Positions 49,603-59,590 of a DNA stretch of 64,000 nt are shown here, one piece after another. Position 1 is the first letter of the stretch. Every line of letters starts with the position of its first letter. The notes beneath the pieces were generated by a model. It saw only the letters and a program-made list of their open reading frames with translations, had not been told where the DNA came from and did not search any database. The translations under genes were made by a program, and so were the position numbers. Origin of the DNA: Bacteroidaceae bacterium (lineage in GTDB: Bacteria > Bacteroidota > Bacteroidia > Bacteroidales > Bacteroidaceae); contig JAKSLR010000003.1 of the NCBI GenBank assembly GCA_024401095.1, forward strand, positions 52,303 to 116,302, in the 5' to 3' direction.

Positions 49603-51095
49603 TTTTTGTATTTTTTTAGTGCTGCGTTATCAGTGATAAGATTAATTAGAACACGATATCCATTTATATCTAGTATTCTATATAATGCAATAAATAAAAT
49701 ACCACCAATTATAAAACCAGTGGATAATCTGATAAACGAAATAATTAGCTCTGAAGCAAAAAAGTTCTGTGCAACAGCATTTATATTATAATCAAACAGA
49801 GCAACAAGAGATACTATTATTATTGTAGGGATTATGTATGGAATTATATCCGATATGATCTCCTTAATCGAATAAGATATTTTTTTATTAGAGAAATGAC
49901 TTAGAATTATGATTTCTATAATCATCGTAATTATCTGACCCCATAACATGAATATAATTCCAAAATGATAGGCAATACATAGCGAACAAATAATAAATAT
50001 CTTGTTTGATATAGAATTAAAAAGTAATGCACCAGAACATCCTATTGCTGTTAAAACATTGTCAAGCATAATCTTTATCGGTACAACTATGCCCCATATA
50101 CAAACAATCCTAAAGTAGGGTAATGTTGCATCCCATTTTGATGAATACATAAAATGAAATAGAGGCTCTGATAGAATTAAACATAACCCCATTAACATTG
50201 TTGAACACATGAAGACAATGGATATGAACTTTCTGAAATTGTTTTTCAAGTTCTGCTTATCTTCTTGCATTTTTGCAAATGTAGGAAAAGCTACAGAATT
50301 TAATACACCGGTAATGGAATTAACAAAGATATTTATGGTGGTATATGCTCTGTTATAATAAGACAAGTTCGTTGCCGAATACAGCTTAGCAACAGTGAAA
50401 TCGTAGCTTTTGTTAAAACCATATTCAATTATATTTTTAAAATATAGGTTAATGCCAAACGAAGCTAATGTTTTTAATCTACAAAATGAAAATTGAAATG
50501 CAGGTTTCCACCAGCAGATATACCAATTTATAATGGCGTTTAATACTGTCTGTAACAAACTTTGAATGACTAATGCCCAAACACCGCAGCCTGCAAAAGC
50601 CATTATTATGGCTACTATTGCAGATATGACTTGAGTTACCATATTTCTGATGGCTGGTTTTTTAAAATCTAATTCTATTCGGAATATTGCAGTTTGAACT
50701 TGGCCAAGAGCCATAATTGGTAACCCTAGCATAGAAATACGTATGATCGATGTAACTTGTTCATATCCAAAATAATTGGAGAAAACTGGGGCTAAATAAT
50801 AGGATAGTGCATATATTATAGAGTTTATAGCAAGATTACAGTAGAAAACACTATTATAATCAAGAGTGTCTGCATCTTTTTTCTGAATTAGAGCAGAACC
50901 AAATCCTCCATCAGATAAAATATAGGCGACACCAGAAAAAATTGCAGCAATTGCTACTAAGCCATATTCTTCAGGACTTAATAGTCTAGCAAGAATCATA
51001 GCCGGTGCTATCGATAGTATTTGTATGCCAAATCTATTGATAAAGCTCCAGATAACTCCTGTAAGAGCTTGTTTTTTTAATGTATCTCCTTTCAT
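49581..51095 (-). CDS. Wzx-type polysaccharide flippase (MOP family)
   Basis: 504 residues with about 14 membrane spans. N-terminal GVIWSFINRFGIQILSIAPA and LSPEEYGLVAIAAIFSG are typical of WzxC-like flippases. It moves lipid-linked repeat units to the periplasm for polymerisation by the EpsG-type enzyme at 35320. Confidence 0.92.
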   Translation of the reverse strand: MKGDTLKKQALTGVIWSFINRFGIQILSIAPAMILARLLSPEEYGLVAIAAIFSGVAYILSDGGFGSALIQKKDADTLDYNSVFYCNLAINSIIYALSYYLAPVFSNYFGYEQVTSIIRISMLGLPIMALGQVQTAIFRIELDFKKPAIRNMVTQVISAIVAIIMAFAGCGVWALVIQSLLQTVLNAIINWYICWWKPAFQFSFCRLKTLASFGINLYFKNIIEYGFNKSYDFTVAKLYSATNLSYYNRAYTTINIFVNSITGVLNSVAFPTFAKMQEDKQNLKNNFRKFISIVFMCSTMLMGLCLILSEPLFHFMYSSKWDATLPYFRIVCIWGIVVPIKIMLDNVLTAIGCSGALLFNSISNKIFIICSLCIAYHFGIIFMLWGQIITMIIEIIILSHFSNKKISYSIKEIISDIIPYIIPTIIIVSLVALFDYNINAVAQNFFASELIISFIRLSTGFIIGGILFIALYRILDINGYRVLINLITDNAALKKYKKWLIAEK

Positions 51096-51101
51096 TAGGA
51101 A

Positions 51102-52160
51102 TTATTTTTCAGTTCTTCTTTTTACCCCAAAACAACAATACGTCAATGTTGAACTAAATCTAATTATAGAACTAATTAACAAACAACCTGCAATGAGTAG
51201 AAGTGCTAACAATAAAATGGAAGTAAAAGAAATTAGAATATTGTTATTTATGATTTCGCACTCTATTTTAAAAGATTTTAGGTTTGGTACTAAATAGTAA
51301 TGAATTAAATAGATATCAAGAGTTCTTTTCCCAATAAATCGTAAAGATTTAGGGATGAAAGAATCTTGTTCGAAATAATCTTTATAATGGAATATGATGG
51401 AAAATGCAGATATAAGCCCAGCCCATCTGATCAGAACCTCATTGTTGATAACATGAAAATATGAGTGCTGGAACATGTATTTATTCCATGAAATTGAGAA
51501 TAATGAGATAAAAAGTATTAGAACTGGAATTTTAAATTTTTCACTTGATATTATTTGTGTTGTATATTTCATATATTTTCTACAGAAGATTCCGAATGCG
51601 AAAAATTCAAAATATCGTGTGAGATTAATTAAGCATAATGAAGGTATTCCATTTAAATTATAAAATCCAGCACAGTTGCCTAGGTAAATGAGTAATCCAA
51701 TAATGGAGACAAATAAAAGTATAAAATCTTTTGTTATTGAATTTGATTTCTTGAAAAGAAACATTAATGTGTAGTATATAAAAAAAATCTCAAAGAGTAC
51801 AATTGTAAACCAATAACCTTCTGGCCCATGTTTTATAATTTCATAAGGGTTTTCGTTGTTAATAATAATAAAGAAAATTGATGAAAAAATAAGGGTTGGT
51901 ATTAACTGAACAAAACTTTTCTTTTTTATAAGACTTATATATTCATCTTTATCCCACTCCCTTTGTTTGTATGCTATATATCCACTTATGAAAAAGAATA
52001 GTGGCATTCTAAAAGAAATAAACAGACAACCTAATAAGCTTTTACTGTAGCCAATGCCTAATGAGAATGTTTCAATGTGACTATACATCACAAGGAGCAT
52101 AGTAAGTCCTCTTAATGCATCAATATATCCTAATCTTTTTGTATTAGCTACTTCATTCAT
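51102..52160 (-). CDS. Acyltransferase family 3 membrane protein
   Basis: 352 residues. LGYIDALRGLTMLLVMYSHI with the conserved His, and IGKRTLDIYLIHYYLVP near the end. It is the intact relative of the frameshifted gene at 34263-35295. Its start overlaps the nuclease-like gene end by 4 bases. Confidence 0.9.
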   Translation of the reverse strand: MNEVANTKRLGYIDALRGLTMLLVMYSHIETFSLGIGYSKSLLGCLFISFRMPLFFFISGYIAYKQREWDKDEYISLIKKKSFVQLIPTLIFSSIFFIIINNENPYEIIKHGPEGYWFTIVLFEIFFIYYTLMFLFKKSNSITKDFILLFVSIIGLLIYLGNCAGFYNLNGIPSLCLINLTRYFEFFAFGIFCRKYMKYTTQIISSEKFKIPVLILFISLFSISWNKYMFQHSYFHVINNEVLIRWAGLISAFSIIFHYKDYFEQDSFIPKSLRFIGKRTLDIYLIHYYLVPNLKSFKIECEIINNNILISFTSILLLALLLIAGCLLISSIIRFSSTLTYCCFGVKRRTEK

Positions 52161-52921
52161 AGTTTATATATGCTGTTTTTTTGTATCTTATGATCACTCC
52201 AGAAATTATTAATCAATTCGTATTTTCCCTTATTCCATTCTGGAGTTGCTAAAATATAATCAATTTTAAATAGGTTTCCTAATTTCTGATAGCTGCCAGT
52301 AAAACTCCTGCTTACATCTTTTAGTTTTGTTACTAAATTCATGACCGTGTAGCTGAGTGGAATATCATTGAAATCTCCACAGATAATAATAGGGTAGGGG
52401 CACTTTTTGATTTCTGATTTTATGATATTTGATTGTTTATATCGTTTTATGGCATTACTAAGAAAATTCTTTCCATGTCCTGTGGTCTGAAGGTGGACGT
52501 TGTAGATTCTGAAGGTTTCACCGTTCCAATCTATATCGGCCTGGATCATCTTGTTGTAGGTGTCCTTGAAATACCAGGTTTTAACGTTTGAGAGGGGATA
52601 TTTGCTGAAGAGGATGATGTTCAGGTTTTCGTCTTCGCGGCCGTTGGTGGCTTTGTACTTGTGCTGTGGAAAGGAACGCTTGATGAGGTCGTAGGATACC
52701 AGGTTGGTATGGGGGCGTTCCTGCAGGCAGATAAGGTCGGGCTGATAGGAATTGATTAGCTGGGCGGCTGCCATTAAAGTGTCTGGACTGAGCCTAAAGT
52801 TGTCACAGTTCCAGCTGATGAGGCATAATTCTTTCTTGGTTTCTTGCTCTTTATTGTTTTTGCAACTAATTGATAATAAAGCAATAAAGAGTAAGCATAA
52901 AATTTTCTTGGTATTTTTCAA
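52157..52921 (-). CDS. Endonuclease/exonuclease/phosphatase-fold lipoprotein
   Basis: 254 residues. Lipoprotein signal with lipobox LLSISC (Cys near 20). The EEP fold shows ISWNCDNFR, CLQERPHTN (metal-binding Glu), GDFNDIPLS and SDHKI (catalytic His). Extracytoplasmic members act on lipids or phosphodiesters; the substrate is unknown. Its place between capsule assembly and glycosyltransferase genes suggests a role at the cell envelope. Confidence 0.85.
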   Translation of the reverse strand: MKNTKKILCLLFIALLSISCKNNKEQETKKELCLISWNCDNFRLSPDTLMAAAQLINSYQPDLICLQERPHTNLVSYDLIKRSFPQHKYKATNGREDENLNIILFSKYPLSNVKTWYFKDTYNKMIQADIDWNGETFRIYNVHLQTTGHGKNFLSNAIKRYKQSNIIKSEIKKCPYPIIICGDFNDIPLSYTVMNLVTKLKDVSRSFTGSYQKLGNLFKIDYILATPEWNKGKYELINNFWSDHKIQKNSIYKL

Positions 52922-52946
52922 ATTTTAAGGTTGATGAGCTGAGTTT

Positions 52947-53678
52947 TTATAAGGTCTTGTTCTGACTGAGCAGGTAGGCTACTTGATCCAGAATTGGGGC
53001 ATCGGCTTCCAAGCCTTGCAGGTATGCACTGTAGTTGCCCAGATGGTGGATGTCGGTTCCCACGTAGTTATACATGCCGTTGGCCAGGAGTTCCTCGCAG
53101 ATGGCTTTCTCTCGCTTGCCGTAATAGCCGCTCAGGGAATTCAGGTTCATCTGGAACTTGTACTGCTGGTCCTTTAACTTGAATAGGTCTGTCAGTTCCA
53201 TGTACATGTAGCGTTCCGGGTGAGCGATGACAGGGGTATAGCCTTTCTCTGTTACTTCCTTCAGGATATCCATGAGGTTTTCCGGGCCGCAGTAGTAGCT
53301 GGTTTCTACCAACAGGTGCTTGTGTGTACCTAGAGGCAATACCTTGTCCTCACGGAGCATAGGAAGAAACTTGCCGTCCATCATGTACTCGCTGGCTGCA
53401 TGAAGCTGCATGGGACCGGTGTATTTCTCCTGGAACTCCTGCAGGTTCTTCTGGATGTAATCGGCTGTGTTCAGCGGCAAGTCCTCCATGCAATGTGGTG
53501 TGAACCAGACTTCCTGATAGCCTATCTGTTTGAGGAACTGGAGGAGCTTGATGCTGGTCACATAATCAGGGGAGCCGTCATCTACATGGGGCAAGATGTG
53601 ACAGTGCACATCGGTTGCCCCAAGCAGAATACCGGATTCTATGAGATTGTGTTTTTTCTTCTTGAAAAAGTTAAACAT
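52947..53678 (-). CDS. CpsB/CapC-type tyrosine-protein phosphatase (PHP domain)
   Basis: 243 residues. PHP motifs TDVHCHILPHVDDG, EVWFTPHCME, VIAHPERYM and GTDIHH supply the metal ligands. It dephosphorylates the tyrosine-rich tail of the Wzc kinase. The start codon shares a base with the Wzc stop (53678), giving tight coupling. Confidence 0.92.
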   Translation of the reverse strand: MFNFFKKKKHNLIESGILLGATDVHCHILPHVDDGSPDYVTSIKLLQFLKQIGYQEVWFTPHCMEDLPLNTADYIQKNLQEFQEKYTGPMQLHAASEYMMDGKFLPMLREDKVLPLGTHKHLLVETSYYCGPENLMDILKEVTEKGYTPVIAHPERYMYMELTDLFKLKDQQYKFQMNLNSLSGYYGKREKAICEELLANGMYNYVGTDIHHLGNYSAYLQGLEADAPILDQVAYLLSQNKTL

Positions 53679-56131
53679 TACGCTTTTGCTTTAGAGTGAT
53701 GGTGTTTCTTGTGCTTCTTTTTGGATGAGAAGATCTTCTTGTACCATGGCTTTTCCTCTTCGCCATAACCATATCCGTAACCATATCCGTAACCGTAACC
53801 GCCATAGCCATAGCCGTATGACTTAACGATGATAGAGCCGTTAAGTACAACAGACATGTTCTTGAGCTGACCGCTCTGGTAGAGCTTTTCAATTTCTGGG
53901 AGCATGCGACGGTCCAGCTTGCCTACACGAATGATAAAGATGGTAAGGTCTGCCACACGGTTGGTGATGGTGGCATCGGCTACGATACCTACAGGTACGT
54001 TATCGATGAAGATATAGTCGTAACGTTCACGCAGATATTCGATAAGTTCTTCCAGACGGTGGCTCAGCAGCAGCTCGGCTGGGTTTGGTGGTACAGGGCC
54101 AGCAGGAATCAGATCGAGGTTGGTAGTCATACCGTCCTTGATGATGATGTCCTTGATTTCGGCATTCCCTGCCAGGTACTGGGTCATACCAACTTTGGCC
54201 TTGGATGACTTACTCTTCTTGGTCAGGGTTCCCTTACGGATATCCAAGTCTACCATGATGATCTTCTTTCCGGTCATGGCAAAAGATGCAGCTAGGTTAG
54301 ATGATATAAAGGTCTTACCGGAGCCTGGTGCGAAGGAACTGAAGGTGATGACCTTCATGTTCTCAGACTTGACCTTCATGAAGTCCATGTTGGTACGGAT
54401 GATACGGAACGCCTCGGAAACCACATCACGGCCTTCTACACGGAAGACTAATTTCTTTTCGCCGTCTTCCTTGCGTTCTGTCTTCTTGCTGTCCTTTGGA
54501 ATTTCACCCAAGAACGGTACGCTTACGGCTTCCTCAATATCCTTGCGGTTCTTGATTCGGGTATCGAAGAACATGCAAGCCAGTAAGATGACCAGTGGGA
54601 GGGCAAGTCCTTTGGCGACACCGGAGATGATCATGGTGCGACCGTTAGGAGATACAGGGCTCATGCTTCCTCCTGCTGGGTCTAATACACGGGCATCGCT
54701 GCTGGTGGTAGCCTGGCTTAAGGCACTTTCCTCACGCTTGTTCAGCAGGTAGAGGTAAAGCTCTTCCTTGATGCGCTGCTGGCGCTCGATGCCCAGCATC
54801 TGGCGCTGCTGACCTGGCATGGCGCTGACACGGGCGGATGCCATGCCGGCGCGGCTGCGGGCTGCAGAGGTCTGTGTGTTCAAGCTCACGATGCTGTTGT
54901 CCACAGCACGGTTGATGCTGGAACGCATGGCTTCCAGGGACTTGTTCAGCTCCTGTACTACCGGGTTCTTGTCGGAACTGCCTTCGATGAGCTTGTCACG
55001 TTTCAGCTTGTTGGCATTGTACTGCTGAATCATGGCCTCTACCTCACCGTTGGTGGTAGTACCCGTTGGGATGAGTTCGGTAGCCTTACTAGGATCGTTC
55101 AGGTGCTCTTTTATCTGGCTGGCCAGTTTGGTCTGAAGCTGCAGGTCCTGAGCAGCTGAAGAATACTGTACCTTATCACTCATGTTGCGGGCAGCCTCTG
55201 CATCAATATCGATGATGTTACGGGCTGTCTTGAACTGCTCGATCTGAGACTCTACGCCGCCCAGTTCCTTCTCAATGATAATGAGTCGATCGTTGATAAA
55301 CTCAGAAGTGTTGATGGCTACCTGATTCTTGTCTTGAATGGTATTCTCGTTGTAGATGGTAATCAGGGTATTCAGTACATCTTCTGCACGGGCGGTGTTG
55401 TAATCCTGTATGTTCAGGTAAAGGATAGATGCATCGTCTTCGGCCTGGGTGATATCCAGCTTTCCTGCCAGCTCTGAAGCCATGTCATCTACGGTACGCT
55501 TGCGGATCATGATTTCCTGGTTGTACCAGTCGTCATTGAAGAACAGGGTCTTGTTGATCTTCACGTCACCGGCAGGAGTCTTCACGGTCTTTCCGATAGG
55601 GGCATTCAGGACCTTCTGATCGTCTTCAAAGTCGTAAAGCTTGACTTTGTCTGCTCCAATGACCATAAGTTTGAAATTAGCAGGCTGCTTGGTCTCGTCG
55701 TTCTCGAAAGAAACCGTAACAGGGCCCTGGGTATAGAGCTCCTTTTCACGTAAGCCATCCATAATAAGGTAGTTCACGTTAGTGCCAAGGCGCTCGGTAA
55801 CGTCGCGCATGAGCTTGTGGCTCTGAAACTGGAGAATCTCATTGGAAACATTCATGCTGTTGTACTGGCTTAAACGATCCAGGTTGGCCACACCACGTCC
55901 CATCGGGTCCTTGATCATGACGGTTGCCGAACGGGAATAGGTAAATGGTATCTGTGCATACTGGTAGTAAGCCCACCCGCCGAATGCAGCGATGGAAAGA
56001 ACAAACCAGTACCAGTGACGCAGCAAATAGAAGATAATGTCCAATGGGTTGATGCTGAATCCGACAGCGTTAGTCGCTTTTTCGCCTGGATATTTTGCAG
56101 ACATATCCTGCTGTTCTGACATTCTTATCAT
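53678..56131 (-). CDS. wzc: Wzc-type tyrosine autokinase / polysaccharide co-polymerase
   Basis: 817 residues. N-terminal Wzz domain with two membrane spans and a long periplasmic coiled region; C-terminal kinase with FSSFAPGSGKTFISSNLA (Walker A, about residue 605), IMVDLDIRKG (Walker A') and YIFIDNVPVG (Walker B). The tail is an unusual Gly-Tyr repeat (about nine Tyr), followed by a Lys/His-rich end. It controls chain length and export with Wza (12 bases upstream) and CpsB. Confidence 0.94.
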   Translation of the reverse strand: MIRMSEQQDMSAKYPGEKATNAVGFSINPLDIIFYLLRHWYWFVLSIAAFGGWAYYQYAQIPFTYSRSATVMIKDPMGRGVANLDRLSQYNSMNVSNEILQFQSHKLMRDVTERLGTNVNYLIMDGLREKELYTQGPVTVSFENDETKQPANFKLMVIGADKVKLYDFEDDQKVLNAPIGKTVKTPAGDVKINKTLFFNDDWYNQEIMIRKRTVDDMASELAGKLDITQAEDDASILYLNIQDYNTARAEDVLNTLITIYNENTIQDKNQVAINTSEFINDRLIIIEKELGGVESQIEQFKTARNIIDIDAEAARNMSDKVQYSSAAQDLQLQTKLASQIKEHLNDPSKATELIPTGTTTNGEVEAMIQQYNANKLKRDKLIEGSSDKNPVVQELNKSLEAMRSSINRAVDNSIVSLNTQTSAARSRAGMASARVSAMPGQQRQMLGIERQQRIKEELYLYLLNKREESALSQATTSSDARVLDPAGGSMSPVSPNGRTMIISGVAKGLALPLVILLACMFFDTRIKNRKDIEEAVSVPFLGEIPKDSKKTERKEDGEKKLVFRVEGRDVVSEAFRIIRTNMDFMKVKSENMKVITFSSFAPGSGKTFISSNLAASFAMTGKKIIMVDLDIRKGTLTKKSKSSKAKVGMTQYLAGNAEIKDIIIKDGMTTNLDLIPAGPVPPNPAELLLSHRLEELIEYLRERYDYIFIDNVPVGIVADATITNRVADLTIFIIRVGKLDRRMLPEIEKLYQSGQLKNMSVVLNGSIIVKSYGYGYGGYGYGYGYGYGYGEEEKPWYKKIFSSKKKHKKHHHSKAKA

Positions 56132-56143
56132 AGTTGGCTTAGC

Positions 56144-56962
56144 TTATTTTAAGAAAAGGAATATCAATGAGGTTATAGTTGTAATACAAGATAGTATGGT
56201 AGAATAGATATACGACTTTCGTTGATCCAGTTCCTGTGCCTTGGCTGCGGTTGGCTGCACGTAGATGATATCGTTCTGCTGCAGGTAGTAGCAAGGAGAG
56301 GTGAAGATATCTTTCGAACGGATGTCATGCCAGGTGATGCGGCGCTTGTTTCCGTACTCACGGATGACACCGATGCGGTCCAGACGGGACTGTGGGGTCA
56401 GGTCACCGGCCATGGCCAGAGCCTCAAGCAGGTTAATGCGGTCACCAGATACTTCATAGGTACCTACACCACCCACTTCACCAAGGACTGTAAACTTGAA
56501 GTTCAGGAAATCTACCATGACGATAGGTTCCTTAAGAAGTTCACGGTCGGTAATCATTTTCTTGATCATGTTGGTGAGCTGGTTACGGGAAAGACCTTCA
56601 ACGTGAAGCTTGCCTAAGATAGGGAAATCGATGTCACCGTTGACGTCTACCAGGTAACCTGGCTTGTTCTTACTGTCTCCACCAGATACTGCAGGGGTAG
56701 TGGTAATATTTCCTGCAGGATCTACACTATAGCCTCCCTGTCCTGGCATGTTGAATGGCAGTGCCAATTCCGGATTTTTGCAGCTGACCACAATGCTCAG
56801 CTTGTCATCGCGGTGAATGATGGCTTCATACTTTTGAACAACAGGATATTCCTTTGTCTCTTCCATGTCCTGTAAGTATAGCAAGTCTTTTCTCGTAGCG
56901 CAGGAACTCAACAGCATGACCACTACGGCCAGGGAGCTCAGTAAATACAGTTTAGTTTTCAT
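56144..56962 (-). CDS. wza: Wza-type outer-membrane polysaccharide export lipoprotein
   Basis: 272 residues. Lipobox LLSSC (Cys near residue 21), then the poly-export domain (HRDDKLSIVVSCKNPEL) and SLBB regions (FTVLGEVGGVGTYEV, LEALAMAGDLTP), and a C-terminal hydrophobic segment. It forms the outer-membrane pore for the polysaccharide. First gene of the wza-wzc-cpsB operon. Confidence 0.92.
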   Translation of the reverse strand: MKTKLYLLSSLAVVVMLLSSCATRKDLLYLQDMEETKEYPVVQKYEAIIHRDDKLSIVVSCKNPELALPFNMPGQGGYSVDPAGNITTTPAVSGGDSKNKPGYLVDVNGDIDFPILGKLHVEGLSRNQLTNMIKKMITDRELLKEPIVMVDFLNFKFTVLGEVGGVGTYEVSGDRINLLEALAMAGDLTPQSRLDRIGVIREYGNKRRITWHDIRSKDIFTSPCYYLQQNDIIYVQPTAAKAQELDQRKSYIYSTILSCITTITSLIFLFLK

Positions 56963-56994
56963 GAATCTTAGTTTTTATATGAATTTTTCAGCTA

Positions 56995-57002
56995 CAAAAA
57001 TA
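56995..57002 (-). promoter_or_regulatory. -7 element of the wza operon
   Basis: Minus strand TATTTTTG, 33 bases before the wza start. Confidence 0.7.
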
Positions 57003-57105
57003 AGGTATTTTTACCTATATAGTAGCCTGCTAATGCCTTTTTCTTGGTTGAATGAGTGAAAAAAAGATGAAATGACAGGAGATTGTCGTTTTGAAAGAAC
57101 AAAAA

Positions 57106-57145
57106 ATGACAGAGTGGGAAAACTCTTTTTACCCAACTCTGTCAT
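57106..57145 (-). terminator. Terminator after the OmpA pair
   Basis: ATGACAGAGT and ACTCTGTCAT arms with extra GGG/CCC pairing; on the minus strand a T run follows. Confidence 0.88.
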
Positions 57146-57164
57146 TTCTATATAGTCCTAATTC

Positions 57165-58373
57165 TTACTTGTTGCGTTCAATGACGAAGACTACAACACG
57201 GTTCCACTCGTTCTTTCTGTCATATGGCTGAACGGTATCACCCTTGAAGTCAATCTTCAAACGGTTAGGATTTACACCGAACTCCTTTACCAGGCAGTTG
57301 TAAACAGCCTTCGCACGGCGCTCAGACAGCTTCAGGTTGTATGCAGGGTATGCAGTCTTGACATCGGCATAACCGGTTACGATCAAGTTTACGTCTGGGT
57401 TGTCCTGCAGGTATTTCGCAACAGCAGCTACGTTCTTCTTCTGCAGGTCGGTGATGTTATACTTATCGATGATAAAGTTTACGGTCATATCCAATACTTC
57501 AATCTGGCTATAAGTGTTTTCGATGCGGTTCTCGGTACGAGGACGAGCATTAGCCAAATCTCTACGTGCAGCGTTGATCTTGTCGTTCAGGCTACCCAGC
57601 ATGTCTGCATCGTTCAGGTTACGGTACTTGAAACGACGGTCACCGAAGTGATCCTTGAAGTGATAGGTCAGACCTACCTGTGCGTTGATGAAACCATCAT
57701 ACAACTGGTCGTCTATTACACCGTTAAACTTATCGTTTGTGACATTTCCTGTGAATTCCAGATTCAAGTCCAATGCATTAGAAAGCTGGTAAGAAAGGCC
57801 AAGACCTGCCTGGCCTGCCAGGTAATTTCTTGGGTGTGTATAAACCTGATACATGCCATTGGCTACATCATTCCATTTTCTGATGTCATCGAAACCGAAT
57901 GAACGCAGGAAACCTACTCCCATGAGTGCATAGACATTGAATTTAGTGTCCTCACGGAATTGCCCCAGGATGTTGTTCAAATTCAGCATGATGTCAATCA
58001 TACCGGTCCACATCTTGTACTTGTACTTTCCGTTACCGAAAATTGCTGGGTTTGCAGCCTGTGCTTCGCGGTTAGCGAAACCGGTCTGGATCATGTGGTC
58101 CAACTTGAGGCGTAAGCCAATAGCTGGGCTCATCCACTTGTTCAAAGCGATGGCATATGAAGGGTTCATGTTCTTAGCGAAATCCTGGAAACGGGTATTC
58201 TCTGACATAGAGAAGTTACCACCCCAGAAGCCACTTACAGACCAGTTGTCCTTAAACTCATAGTGACGCAAGCTGGTTACTGACTGCTCAGTGATAGATG
58301 AAGGATCAACCTCCTGAGCCATAACAGGTGCTGCCAATGCAGCCATCATTAGAATAGTAAATATCTTTTTCAT
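57165..58373 (-). CDS. OmpA-family outer-membrane protein
   Basis: 402 residues. Signal peptide MKKIFTILMMAALAAPVMAQ, beta-barrel to about residue 235, then a helical linker and an OmpA domain (VTGYADVKTAYPAYNLKLSERRAKAV). Codon use is strongly biased, so expression is high. It is 20 bases after the related gene at 58394 and before a terminator, so the pair is one transcript ahead of the wza operon. Confidence 0.92.
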   Translation of the reverse strand: MKKIFTILMMAALAAPVMAQEVDPSSITEQSVTSLRHYEFKDNWSVSGFWGGNFSMSENTRFQDFAKNMNPSYAIALNKWMSPAIGLRLKLDHMIQTGFANREAQAANPAIFGNGKYKYKMWTGMIDIMLNLNNILGQFREDTKFNVYALMGVGFLRSFGFDDIRKWNDVANGMYQVYTHPRNYLAGQAGLGLSYQLSNALDLNLEFTGNVTNDKFNGVIDDQLYDGFINAQVGLTYHFKDHFGDRRFKYRNLNDADMLGSLNDKINAARRDLANARPRTENRIENTYSQIEVLDMTVNFIIDKYNITDLQKKNVAAVAKYLQDNPDVNLIVTGYADVKTAYPAYNLKLSERRAKAVYNCLVKEFGVNPNRLKIDFKGDTVQPYDRKNEWNRVVVFVIERNK

Positions 58374-58393
58374 GTTACGTTCTGTTTTTGAGG

Positions 58394-59557
58394 TTATTCG
58401 TTAATGTAAACTACCACGATGTTCTTTGCATTGATATTGTTGATTACCTGTGGGTTGTTCTCAACAAAAATGTTACCTGCAGGAATGAAGTAATCGTTCA
58501 TCAGCATGGTCTTTACAGAGTTTGCACGCTGAGCAAACAATTCCTGATTGGCAGCCTTAGCATCACCGTAGGTAGTGATGTAAATAGATGCTTCACCTAA
58601 TTTCTTGTACTCCTCTGCAGCTGTATAAACATTAACTTCCTGCAGCTGGTCAATGTTAGACTTGCCGTCCTCGAAAGAAATCAAGGTACGTACCAGGTTA
58701 CCCTCTACATGCTGCTTCTGGATGTTGATGATAGGAGCGGCATTCTTCTTTGCTTCTGCCTCTGCACGCAGACGGTTTACCTCATCGTTCAGGTAGTCGT
58801 AGCGTGATGCGTTGTACTTCGCATAGGTGAACTGATGAGAACCGTCGTGGTTCTTGAAGCGATAGGTCAAACCCAGCAGAAGGTCGATGTGACCGTCGTA
58901 ACGGTTGCCAGTAGGCTGTGCATCGAAGTTGGTGTTCAACCAGTTGTTGGTTACTTCTACATTCAGGTCCCAGCACTCACCCAGACGGAAGATACCCTCA
59001 ATACCTGCGCGAACGTCGAACAGGTTTGGCTTGCGGGTCTTGCCCATTTCCAGGCGATCCTGTACATCTTCATCGTAGTTGGTGGTGTGGTTGTAACCTG
59101 CACCCACGATAGCTACCAAGTTAAACTTGCGGTTTTCCTTATACTTGGTAAACATGTTGGTCAGATTGAACAGCATGTCGAAGTTTGCACCGTAAGTAGT
59201 GAAATGGTAAATGTTATCTGGGTTAACCAGCTGGCCGTTGTTTCTACCAAAGATACCGGTAAGACGGAAACCCATCCAAGGTGCAATCCACTTACCCCAC
59301 TGCAGGCCTACTGCAGGGTTCTGTCTGTGTAAGAAATCGGTTTCAGAACTGTTGTTACCCCAAGACATCATGGAACCAGCCTGAATGCCCAGGAACCAGT
59401 TGTCCTTAAATTCGGTCTTGTTCAGTACTTTGCTGTTTGCATCGCTAGCATCTTCCCAATAGGTATCTGGGACGGTAACGGTTGTTACCTTTACTTCCTG
59501 TGCAAAAGCAGGAAGGCTTACCAACAAAGGTAAAATCAGTAATCCTAATTTTTTCAT
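58394..59557 (-). CDS. OmpA-family-like outer-membrane protein with degenerate C-terminal domain
   Basis: 387 residues. Signal peptide ending in PAFAQ, a beta-barrel similar to the 57165 product (KEFxDNWFLG, WGKWIAPWMGFRL), and a C-terminal region (ITTYGDAKAANQELFAQRANSVK) that looks like an OmpA domain with the key Asp/Arg residues altered. It may therefore bind peptidoglycan weakly. Cotranscribed with the OmpA gene downstream. Confidence 0.88.
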   Translation of the reverse strand: MKKLGLLILPLLVSLPAFAQEVKVTTVTVPDTYWEDASDANSKVLNKTEFKDNWFLGIQAGSMMSWGNNSSETDFLHRQNPAVGLQWGKWIAPWMGFRLTGIFGRNNGQLVNPDNIYHFTTYGANFDMLFNLTNMFTKYKENRKFNLVAIVGAGYNHTTNYDEDVQDRLEMGKTRKPNLFDVRAGIEGIFRLGECWDLNVEVTNNWLNTNFDAQPTGNRYDGHIDLLLGLTYRFKNHDGSHQFTYAKYNASRYDYLNDEVNRLRAEAEAKKNAAPIINIQKQHVEGNLVRTLISFEDGKSNIDQLQEVNVYTAAEEYKKLGEASIYITTYGDAKAANQELFAQRANSVKTMLMNDYFIPAGNIFVENNPQVINNINAKNIVVVYINE

Positions 59558-59590
59558 GCTTAAATGTGTTTAGGAATGTAATGTTATAAA

